Assembly (NCBI RefSeq): GCF_002464935.1
Contig: NZ_NBYY01000009.1
Location: 310,001-374,000 of the forward strand
Source: Candidatus Enterovibrio escicola
GTDB lineage: Bacteria > Pseudomonadota > Gammaproteobacteria > Enterobacterales > Vibrionaceae
Length of the DNA: 64,000 bases
Reading direction: 5' to 3'
Made by a program: the position numbers and the translations under genes. Shown in pieces: positions 32,181-39,510 of the stretch. Within the stretch, counting starts at the first letter, position 1; each line of letters opens with the position of its first letter. The notes below the pieces were generated by a model. That model did not search any database, was not told where the DNA came from, and worked only from the letters and a program-made list of their open reading frames with translations.

Positions 32181-33151
32181 AACCTGATCGGCTCATAAGA
32201 AATGAACTAAATGCCAAAGTTGCGATCTGATCGTTAAAAAACTACTGACTGCATAAGGACTTGAGCATGAATAACTTAGACGCTATTTTCGTCGATGCCG
32301 ACAATTTCTGCTAGACCTTCCTTCCTGCATGAAAAAATACCTAATTCCTTCCGGTATCAAACAAAGAAACAAGCCTTCTCGCCTCTCAGTTAGCGAAGTG
32401 ATGACGATAGTGATAGCGTTCCATCAATCGAAGTATCAAAACTTAAAAATCCATTACATCCACTTTGTTTGGTACTATCTCACCAACGAATTTCCTAAAT
32501 TAGTTAGCTACACGAAGATGCTTAAGCTCATGCAAGGTATTCTGGTTTTGCTTTGCTCTTACCTCACTCACCGTCAGGCAAGACCGATAGAGATTGCCTT
32601 TGTTGATTCGTCCAAGCTATAGGTTTGTCACAACCTACGCATTTTTAGACATCAGGTCTTCAAAGGTACCGCGAAGCGAGGAAAAGGAACGATGGGGTGT
32701 TTCTACCATTTCAGATTACACTTTATTATCAATGATTAAGGTACATTATTTCAGTCAAAGTGACACGGCTAACGTGGATGATAAAAAGCCTGTGTAGGAA
32801 ACGGCTGACGAGCTTCAGGGTGTGTATACGGAGATAAATGTCATATCTCTTGTCCATTGGAGCGGGAACTTGCAGACAAGGGAGTGACACTAATCATGGG
32901 TATGAAAAAGAATATGAAACCAAAAGTGATGAGACTTTGGAACCTCCTGATGCTCCGGAAACAATTTATTATTGAAATGGTTTTTAACCAATGAAAACAC
33001 ATATCCCGAATCGAACAGTCTCGGCACCGTAGTTGTATCAGTTTTATAGTCAACCTGCTGGTGGGGCTCATCACGCATTCATTTCAACCAAGGAAGCTGA
33101 GCATCAGGATAACTCGGCTTGATAAGCAAGCACTTATGCAGATCTGAGGTT
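32181..33151 (+). mobile_element. IS982-family copy, full length but frameshifted
   Basis: About 971 bp with both ends (AACCTGATCGGCTCATAAG, CAGATCTGAGGTT). An open piece at 32329-32622 covers the N-terminal domain through the first catalytic Asp (IEIAFVDSSKL). The YGDK..ISC and FIIEMVFNQ blocks follow in other frames. Immediately after its right end, a second IS982 5' end lies in inverse orientation (33152-33248). Confidence 0.88.
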
Positions 33152-33248
33152 AAGTTATTCATGCTCAAATCCTTATGCAGTCAGTAGTTTTTTAACGATC
33201 AGATCACGACTTTGGCATTTAGTTCATTTCTTATGTGTAGCTCAGGTT
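33152..33248 (-). mobile_element. inverted IS982 left-end fragment fused to ygfZ
   Basis: The reverse complement of 33152-33248 is the first ~97 bp of IS982, from AACCTGAGCTACACATAAG to the GAGCATGAATAACTT region around the transposase start. Its outermost bases supply the ygfZ stop codon at 33242-33244. Confidence 0.88.
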
Positions 33249-34213
33249 AAGCTATAAGGCAATGGTAACTTGTTCCAAATCGCAGTAGTATCCACTAGTC
33301 GAAACTGTGTATCCTCATTTAGATTGTTTGGCAATACCACCAACGCCAATGCTTGCCCATCGTCAAATCTGTATCCGGATAAAATAGTACCACCTGAACG
33401 CCAGTTACCTCGAACACTTCGCTCCATTACTCCACCTGCTTTTGGTGAGAAATTAGCTTCACCTTGCAGCAAGTATGTAGTGCGTTTATTAATGCCGCGA
33501 TATTTGGCACGTGCAATCATTTCTTGTCCAGTATAACACCCTTTCTTAAAGCTGATAGCACCCAATATTTGCAAGTTAAGCGATTGAGGTATGAATTTGT
33601 TAGTGGTGACATCGGTTAACGATGGAATCGCAGCACGTAGTTCCAGAAGATCCCAAAAGGCTGCATCACTCAATATTGCATGTTTTTCCAGTTTATCCAG
33701 TAGGTGGCCTGCTTCGGATGCTCCTATAGCCAATAGCCAGCGGTTTCGTTCAATCCGTACTACAGTACCCGTTTGAGTAGCACGTACATTGCCGTTACCC
33801 ATGTAGAGAGAAAACATCGTTTGATCTGCTTTATTACCAACTACGCCAAGTAGTACTTGATCACTAATTTCAAAGCTGACTTTTGAAAAGATGGCGTATT
33901 TCTTCAATTCAGTTAATTGCCTTTCAGCGATTAATGTAGGTTGAGTGAAGGCAATACCACCTTCGTGATGAAATAGACGAAGAGTCGACCATACCATACC
34001 TTTTGCATCGCAGTGAGCTGAAAGGGTTGAATTGATTTTATCCATCGATACCAAATCACAGGTTAACTGTCCTTGAAGGTAATCAATGGTATCTTCCCCT
34101 TTAGCAATAACAAGGGTGATGGTATCAAGAGCAATTACTGACAGCGGTGGCAGTTCACTGTCAGAAGAAAGGGCTAGTCGGGGAAAAGAATGCATGTCGT
34201 ACCAGTTGGTCAT
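33242..34213 (-). CDS. ygfZ: tRNA-modifying / iron-sulfur maturation protein YgfZ, stop codon from IS982
   Basis: About 323 residues from the ATG at 34211-34213 (MTNWYDMHSF). A GTG four codons earlier is possible but less like the family. YgfZ is a folate-binding protein needed for activity of some Fe-S enzymes and for tRNA thiomethylation. The family signature KGCYTGQE with its key Cys (about residue 226) is present, then MIARAKYRG. The last codons read into the IS982 left end at 33245-33248, and the TGA is the TGA of the element's AACCTGAGC. The true C-terminus may be slightly trimmed. Divergent to sdhE, the normal arrangement. Confidence 0.93.
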   Translation of the reverse strand: MTNWYDMHSFPRLALSSDSELPPLSVIALDTITLVIAKGEDTIDYLQGQLTCDLVSMDKINSTLSAHCDAKGMVWSTLRLFHHEGGIAFTQPTLIAERQLTELKKYAIFSKVSFEISDQVLLGVVGNKADQTMFSLYMGNGNVRATQTGTVVRIERNRWLLAIGASEAGHLLDKLEKHAILSDAAFWDLLELRAAIPSLTDVTTNKFIPQSLNLQILGAISFKKGCYTGQEMIARAKYRGINKRTTYLLQGEANFSPKAGGVMERSVRGNWRSGGTILSGYRFDDGQALALVVLPNNLNEDTQFRLVDTTAIWNKLPLPYSLT

Positions 34214-34413
34214 GGTGTTTCTCACTTAAATGTTAGGATCATTATCTTAATGCTGTGATTAAAAAAAGTCAGCAAGAGACATGAAATAGGATTGCAGTAG
34301 TTGAGGTCCTTAGATCACAAGGTAAGAATACGTTTAGCTATGTAAATAGCACGGCAGGTAACGTACTGATACTATTCATTCTAATTATTATTGAAATGTA
34401 TGAGGTAATAATC

Positions 34414-34671
34414 TTGTCCATAGAAGCCAAATCAAAAATTAGGTGGACGTGTCGTCGTGGTATGTTAGAGTTAGATCTGATCATCATGCCGTTTTTTGAA
34501 GAGTGTTTTGATGATCTGACCGAGTTAGAACAGCAGAGTTTTATTGCGTTGCTTGAGTGTGATGATCCAGACTTGTTTACTTGGTTGATAGGACGATCCG
34601 GAAATGATGTACATGCTCTTGGCGCAATAATAAAAAATATTATCGCACATAACCGAAGTAAACTACGCTGA
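34414..34671 (+). CDS. sdhE: succinate dehydrogenase assembly factor SdhE
   Basis: About 85 residues. It helps attach FAD to SdhA (and FrdA). Key motif RRGMLELD near the N-terminus, then MPFFEECFDDL and LLECDDPDLFTWL, all intact. I chose the TTG at 34414: it has a GAGGT ribosome site 7 bases upstream and gives MSIEAKSKIRW, which fits the family start. An ATG six codons earlier (34396) is the alternative. Divergent to ygfZ, as in other gammaproteobacteria. An IS982 derivative begins directly after the stop. Confidence 0.93.
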   Translation: MSIEAKSKIRWTCRRGMLELDLIIMPFFEECFDDLTELEQQSFIALLECDDPDLFTWLIGRSGNDVHALGAIIKNIIAHNRSKLR

Positions 34672-34673
34672 CG

Positions 34674-35041
34674 TGATCTGCGCATAAGAAATGAACTAAA
34701 TGCCAAAGTTGCGATCTGATCGTTTAAAAAACTATTGCCTGCATAAGGACTTGGGCATGAATAACTTAGACACTGTTTTGTTGATATCGACGACTTTTGC
34801 CAAACTTTTATCCCTGCATGGGAAAAACACCTAATTTCTTCCGAAGTCAAACAAAAAAACAAGCCTTCTCACCTCTTAGTTAGCGCAGTGATGCTAATAG
34901 TGATAGTGATAGCTTTCCATCAATCTGGGTATCGAGAATTCAAAACCTATTACATCCACTTTGTTTGCCTCTACCTCACCAACAAATTTCCTGAATTAAC
35001 CTCAGATCTGCATAAGCGCTTGCTTATGCAGATCTGAGGTT
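34674..35041 (+). mobile_element. IS982 deletion derivative ending in a right-end palindrome
   Basis: The first ~325 bp of IS982 (TGATCTGCGCATAAG... to ...YLTNKFPEL) are joined to a 44-bp perfect palindrome at 34998-35041: two copies of the right end (AACCTCAGATCTGCATAAGC) in inverse orientation around GCTT. The whole catalytic part is missing. Confidence 0.88.
34998..35041. repeat. 44-bp perfect palindrome of paired IS982 right ends
   Basis: 20-base arms with a 4-base loop. A closely similar but imperfect palindrome ends another truncated IS982 copy at 53291-53334. Confidence 0.92.
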
Positions 35042-35161
35042 ATTCACCGCCTAGCCAAACTTACGGGATCGCGTTCGTTGACTCAACCAAGCTACCTAGA
35101 TTTTATCGAAAAGTTCTCTCAGTGATCTAATGCCAGTTCGGAAAGTCTACCAGATTGAACT

Positions 35162-36210
35162 GGCGTTGTTGATTAGATCAGGTCTATAACGCACTGATCT
35201 CATTTTTTTCTACAGTCTTAATTTGTTTGCTGGCAAATAGGCATACCTAGTCTTAGAACCTTGTAGATCACTTTCATATTTGCCAGCATTTCACCAACTT
35301 GAGCATTGTAATCACGAAGAATAAGTTTAGGGCTTAGCAACTGTTTATAGCGAAATATAGCTATTTCTGCTAATGAGTGTTTGTGATAATCCCTGTTCTT
35401 TTTCCACTATGCCAGTTTGTCATCTTTTAACGCCTTTAGAGCTTAATTTCTAGGATGGATTTTCTCCCAGTATCCCACGTTGCTTCGAGGTGGAATACTG
35501 GAGGTTATTCCTTTGTTTTTCAGTACGTGGTGACATGCTCGTATATCATAGGCTCCATCAGCACTGATTTATTGTATCTTTCATCGTAATGGATTAAGCG
35601 ATATAGGTAAAACCTCATTGTCACCCACAGAAACTAGGCTAACTTCTGCAGCCATAATACCATGCGTAGACAAATCAACGGCAAGATGAAGTTTTCGCCA
35701 GATACGCCACTTGTCCTTATCGTATTTACGTGTTTTCTATTAACCTTCGACGTATACCTTTAGGCCTGTGACATGAATAACGACGTGGGTGATAGCTCCT
35801 TGACTCGGTAAACTGTACTTAACTTATAAGGTCTTCGAACGCATTACTAATGCAGGTGTATGTTAGGGATTGAAGCGGGACATTCATCAACATAAAAACA
35901 GAATTAAGAAAACCTTCTAATCCACAAAGTGGGCGCTTGAAAATACCTTTTACCATCAGTGCCGTTGCAATCTCGGTATCCGAAAATATAAACCCACAGC
36001 CGTGATGATTTAGACAATGCCATGCGTTAATGACAGCTACGTTTATCCAAAAAGTGACTGAACCTCATTTTACTAATGCTTAGATTATATTATTTCCAGT
36101 TGCTTATCTTATGCTTGGCCTTTCCCTTTCCCATCATCACCTCCCGCTTAACTACATGATGATCCGATCGTAAGAACTGAGATTGGTTCAGATATTTTGG
36201 AAACAACGCC
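35162..36210 (-). mobile_element. IS5-family (IS903 group) copy, near full length, inactive
   Basis: About 1049 bp with both ends (GGCGTTGTTGATTAGATC at the left, ...TTTTGGAAACAACGCC at the right). On the minus strand the transposase reads in pieces: WKQYNLSISK, CHCLNHHGCGFIFSDTEIATALMVKGIF, GLEGFLNSVFMLMNVPLQSLTYTC, KVYVEG.KTRKYDKDKWRIWRKLHLAVDLSTHGI, ADGAYDIRACHHVLK, and HKHSLAEIAIFRYKQLLSPKLI. Frameshifts and stops recur. It lies about 270 bases upstream of the enterotoxin-like gene. Confidence 0.9.
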
Positions 36211-36442
36211 CTAGAAGATTGTCATGTATCCAATAAGGTGATCTCCGTACAAAACGAGTTTTTATTCATGCTGTATAACTTCGGCTAGAAATCTTTACAT
36301 ATGCATTGGTGCACATCAAAATAACCGAGTTGTCAGTTATGCTGCCGCATCCCCCAACTTATTGGATACATAAGCTAGAAAACTATTAAATGGGCTCAGA
36401 CCATTTGGTATCTTTATTGGAAAGCATATTGTGTTTAATTAG
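36211..36442. other. short spacer between IS5 and toxin gene
   Basis: No gene seen. The text around 36295-36360 resembles degraded transposase sequence but could not be assigned. Confidence 0.35.
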
Positions 36443-36472
36443 TTGAATTAGACTTAGTCTATTAACTATAAA
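36443..36472 (+). promoter_or_regulatory. candidate promoter with internal dyad upstream of the toxin gene
   Basis: TTGAAT at 36443-36448 and TATAAA at 36467-36472 with an 18-base spacer, 13 bases upstream of the toxin ATG. The spacer contains a perfect dyad with 6-base arms, TAGACT-T-AGTCTA (36449-36461), which is where a repressor or activator could bind. It is an eye-found candidate only. The short distance to the ATG would leave almost no leader and no strong ribosome site. Confidence 0.35.
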
Positions 36473-36484
36473 ATATGAGTATAT

Positions 36485-37255
36485 ATGCATATTAATAATC
36501 TCTCTTACATACGTTTCCTTTTGATTTTAATTATTTTATTATTCTCATTTAATAATTCATTAGCGAGTGATTACTTTAGAGCCGACAGTCGTACTCCAAA
36601 TGAGATAATCAGAAGTAACGGTTTAGTATCTCGAGGTCATGACAATGTATACGAATACGGAACGCCTCAAAATATAAGTTTATATAACCATGCATTAGGA
36701 AATGTTCTGACAGGGAATACACGGTTTAATGATGGATACATATCCACTACAAATACACTCACGCTTGCTCACAATTTCGGACAAAATTTGCTTGGTGGCC
36801 AATCTGTATACTATATATACGTTATTGCTTCCGCACCCAATATATTCGATCTCAATGGTGTGCTTGGACGTTATTCTCCCCACCCAAGTGAATATGAGTT
36901 TTCCGCTCTAGGAGGTGTTCCGTTGAGCCAAATTATTGGCTGGTACAGAGTTAGTTTTGGTGTTGTTGATGTATCAATGTCACGTAATCCTGCATATTAT
37001 CGAACTCTATTTCGGGCGTTGGATATAGCACCCACTGAGGATGGATATAGATTGGCTGGATTCCCTGATGGACATAGGGCATGGAGAGAAGAACCATGGA
37101 GAAATCATGCTCCTGCTCAGTGTAGATCAGACTTAAAAAGTCTTACGTGTAAAGAAGAAACTAATTCTTTGTCTGAGAAATCTTTAAGAAACTATAAGGA
37201 TATGATAGTCAGGTATTCTATATTAATAGCTCTAATCACCACTGGTGATATTTGA
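36485..37255 (+). CDS. secreted ADP-ribosyltransferase toxin, cholera/heat-labile enterotoxin A-subunit family
   Basis: 256 residues. A signal peptide (hydrophobic core LLILIILLFSF, cleavage likely after LAS) precedes a CtxA/EltA-like domain. The match runs the length of the A1 chain: FRADSRTP at 31-38 (Arg32 = CtxA Arg7), His69 in NISLYNHALG (= His44), the GYISTT motif at 84-89 (Ser87 = Ser61), YIYVIASAPN, the catalytic pair in SPHPSEYEFSALGG (Glu136, Glu138 = Glu110, Glu112), GWYRVSFGV, LDIAPTEDGY, and AGFPDGHRAWREEPW. Cys213 and Cys222 match the A1-A2 disulfide pair, with basic residues between them for nicking. The A2 part is short (about 34 residues after Cys222) and ends hydrophobic, without a KDEL-type signal. 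By homology it would ADP-ribosylate a host G protein. It is AT-rich and flanked by IS sequence, so acquisition by transfer is likely. Confidence 0.92.
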   Translation: MHINNLSYIRFLLILIILLFSFNNSLASDYFRADSRTPNEIIRSNGLVSRGHDNVYEYGTPQNISLYNHALGNVLTGNTRFNDGYISTTNTLTLAHNFGQNLLGGQSVYYIYVIASAPNIFDLNGVLGRYSPHPSEYEFSALGGVPLSQIIGWYRVSFGVVDVSMSRNPAYYRTLFRALDIAPTEDGYRLAGFPDGHRAWREEPWRNHAPAQCRSDLKSLTCKEETNSLSEKSLRNYKDMIVRYSILIALITTGDI

Positions 37256-37704
37256 TTTGAAAATTAATCTGTTTAACTAATGGTTGTTGATTTTGAGTAT
37301 CCAATCGCTTTCCTATTAAATCGTTTTAAATAGGCGTTATTAATGAACAAATGCCAATACCTCTAATGAGGAGTGTACGACTCATAAGATACAACAATAT
37401 AATTGTTATGAGTAGAACAGACCGATGAGCATGGATTTAATAAAAAAGCCTATAATTTTGTTAAAGTTTTATGGTGTAAATAAAGAAACACCACTTAATG
37501 CTGAAATTAATTTAAATAAAGATCAAGGTTCTCTAATTCTTTGTTTATTAAATCCATTTCTATCACTTTTATTAATAGTGACTATCAGATAGAATAGGGA
37601 AGTGGATAAGGTTTATGATAAACCCAGAGTTCATGATCTATCTAAACGGAAATAACTTCAAAACTAGATAAGTATTTCTTTTCCAAGTTAAGTGCTTTTA
37701 AGGC
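37256..37704 (+). other. spacer between toxin A gene and putative B gene
   Basis: About 450 AT-rich bases. It contains one small frame, listed separately, and otherwise stops in all frames. In known AB5 operons the A and B genes nearly touch, so this spacer may hold a decayed gene or an old insertion. Confidence 0.4.
37425..37592 (+). CDS. small hypothetical protein, 55 residues
   Basis: ATG GAT-type start inside MSMDLIKKPIILLKFYG, a charged middle (NAEINLNKDQGS), then a hydrophobic end LILCLLNPFLSLLLIV. I do not recognise it. It may be a real small membrane protein of the toxin locus or the front end of a degraded gene. There is no clear ribosome site (GACCGATG upstream). Low confidence that it is expressed. 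Confidence 0.25.
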   Translation: MSMDLIKKPIILLKFYGVNKETPLNAEINLNKDQGSLILCLLNPFLSLLLIVTIR

Positions 37705-37737
37705 TTGGTTGATTATATAATTAAGGTTAGTCCTGTT

Positions 37738-38082
37738 ATGCTAAGATTTATTTATTGTACATTTTTCTTGTTATTATCATCTTACTCCCAAGCTATGGGA
37801 GAGGATGGAACTATCCAAGATAAATCGGATCGTTCTTTTGATGAAATGAATGTCACAATAACCTCAGTGAAAGCTACTGACCAAAATAAGTGTCTTGTAG
37901 GTTATAAATGGGCCCATACTACTGTTCCCGTTTACGGTATATGGCTATGTAATGATTATAAGGGGCAAAATATGTTTTCAGTTGCAAAGTTGGCATATCT
38001 TTCAAACACCAACGTAAAATTAAGTGTGATTGCAGGTCCTTGGCCTAAAACGGTTGTTGCTATCGAAACTTGGCACAAATAG
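37738..38082 (+). CDS. small secreted protein, candidate AB5 toxin B subunit (SubB/PltB/ArtB-like)
   Basis: 114 residues from the ATG at 37738. A TTG 11 codons earlier is possible, but the ATG gives a clean signal peptide (MLRFIYCTFFLLLSSYSQA). The mature chain is about 95 residues with two cysteines (Cys52, Cys71). The pattern is a beta strand at NVTITSVKA, then Cys, then VYGIWLCN, then the helix-strand NMFSVAKLAYLSNTNVKLSVI and a GPWP turn. It resembles the OB-fold B subunits of subtilase cytotoxin and typhoid-type toxins, where the same order Cys..Cys..helix..strand..GxW occurs. It follows the enterotoxin A gene in the same direction. The B-subunit call combines weak similarity with position. 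It could also be an unrelated exported protein. Confidence 0.5.
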   Translation: MLRFIYCTFFLLLSSYSQAMGEDGTIQDKSDRSFDEMNVTITSVKATDQNKCLVGYKWAHTTVPVYGIWLCNDYKGQNMFSVAKLAYLSNTNVKLSVIAGPWPKTVVAIETWHK

Positions 38083-38087
38083 ACTTA

Positions 38088-38245
38088 GAGATCCATTCAC
38101 GTATTCTATCCGTGGTGAAGACCTGTGAGAAACGTGGGCTGTCTGCATTGGATGTCATTAGCGATGTAGTATCATCGGTAATACGTAAGCAATCCTATTC
38201 CGATATGTTTAATCTCATAAAAACCGAGTCAAGCCACCTCTGGTG
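38088..38245 (+). mobile_element. IS66 3'-end fragment
   Basis: Matches, in opposite orientation, the sequence at about 31330-31470 of the IS66 remnant: the end of the transposase (VVKTCEKRGLSALDVISDVVSS) and about 100 bp of non-coding end. It marks the downstream border of the toxin locus. Confidence 0.75.
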
Positions 38246-38267
38246 AACGCTGATAGTTTATGTAGAC

Positions 38268-39239
38268 TCAAGCACGTTCAATAGGAAACGCTATCACCTC
38301 ATTAATATGGGTTTTACCCAATGCAAGCATAATGAGTCGATCGATACCTAATGCCACACCGGCACAGTCGGATAGGCCGAAGTGAATTGCATCAATCAAA
38401 TGATGATCGATAGGTTGAATATTGCGACCAATATCCACACGTCTTTTGTTATCTTTTTCGAAGCGAGCCAATTGTTCATTTGCGTTATCCAGTTCATAGA
38501 AACCGTTTGCCAGTTCAACACCTTGGTAATACACTTCAAACCGAGCGGCAACGCGAGAATCTCCTTCACAAACTCTTGCCGACGCTGCTTGTGATACGGG
38601 GAAGTCATAAACAAACGCAGGTACAGATCTGCCAATCTTTGCTTCCACTCCCTCGTTAAATAGCAGTTGTATCAAGGTGTCTCGATCTTCCTCGTTGTCT
38701 GCAATATCCAACACTCCAAGAGTTGTGGCTACCCTTTTAAGGTCAGTTATTGAAGCTTCAAGTGGACACACTCCTAATATTCGCTTAAATATCCCTTGAT
38801 AGGTCATGCGATCTGCGGTAGAGGTACCCAGTATTGTGTGCAATAATGAATCTATTTCAGTCATTAAGGCATGATGGTCAAAACTCGGTCTATACCATTC
38901 GAGGATCATAAATTCTGGGTTGTGGTAACGTCCTACTTCTTCATTTCTGAATGATTTGCAAATTTGATAGATAGCACCACTTCCTGCTGCAAGTAGACGT
39001 TTCATGTGGAACTCAGGGCTCGTAATCATGTACAAGGGAATACCGTGTATATGCCCCTGCCCCACAAACTCTGTGCAGAACGTGTGCAGATGGATATCGG
39101 TTACGGCAGCATGACTCATAGCTGGGGTGTCTACTTCCAGTACATCACGCTCTAAAAAAAACTGCCGGATCTTCCGAATCAAGAGTGCTCGTGTTTTTAA
39201 GGTATCAATATTTGAGGTTGGACGCCATTGGTTTGTCAT
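38268..39239 (-). CDS. epmA: elongation factor P--(R)-beta-lysine ligase
   Basis: 323 residues, a truncated class II lysyl-tRNA synthetase paralogue that attaches beta-lysine to elongation factor P to aid translation of polyproline stretches. Class II motifs are intact: motif 2 [21 protein letters not shown] near residues 97-117 and motif 3 [15 protein letters not shown] near residues 293-307. No anticodon-binding domain, as expected. It stands alone between an IS66 fragment and an IS5-derived palindrome. Confidence 0.96.
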   Translation of the reverse strand: MTNQWRPTSNIDTLKTRALLIRKIRQFFLERDVLEVDTPAMSHAAVTDIHLHTFCTEFVGQGHIHGIPLYMITSPEFHMKRLLAAGSGAIYQICKSFRNEEVGRYHNPEFMILEWYRPSFDHHALMTEIDSLLHTILGTSTADRMTYQGIFKRILGVCPLEASITDLKRVATTLGVLDIADNEEDRDTLIQLLFNEGVEAKIGRSVPAFVYDFPVSQAASARVCEGDSRVAARFEVYYQGVELANGFYELDNANEQLARFEKDNKRRVDIGRNIQPIDHHLIDAIHFGLSDCAGVALGIDRLIMLALGKTHINEVIAFPIERA

Positions 39240-39307
39240 AAAAAATCACGGTTATCATAATGAGAATTATTATGTCTCTGGAGACTTTAGATTAGGAATC
39301 TACACGA

Positions 39308-39453
39308 GTGTTGTTGATTAAGTAAAGCCTATAATGCACTGATCCCATTCTTTTTTACAGTCTTAATTTGTATACTTGCTCGCCAGCAAACAAATTGAAA
39401 CTGTAAAAAAGAATGGGATCAGTGCATTATAGGCTTTACTTAATCAACAACAC
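39308..39453. repeat. 146-bp near-perfect palindrome made of two IS5 right ends
   Basis: Each arm is about 65 bp and starts GTGTTGTTGATTAAGTAAAG. It matches the right terminal sequence of the IS5 copies at 35.16, 41.93 and 58.77 kb. The arms differ at only about two positions and are separated by roughly 15 bases. There is no transposase. It lies between convergent-free neighbours epmA and pabB and could fold into a long hairpin that stops transcription both ways. Confidence 0.9.
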
Positions 39454-39510
39454 CGCACCTAAGACTTTAATTCGGAAAAATATATTTTTAAGCAAATAAA
39501 TAGGATTTTA

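Noticed and set aside
34402..34420. ATG at 34396 as the sdhE start
   Set aside because: Less likely than TTG at 34414, because the GAGGT ribosome site falls inside the longer frame at the right distance from the TTG, and the family starts near MSIEAK.
34338..34862. 174-codon minus-strand frame over sdhE and the IS982 start
   Set aside because: Antisense to sdhE and to IS sequence; Ser-rich translation without motifs.
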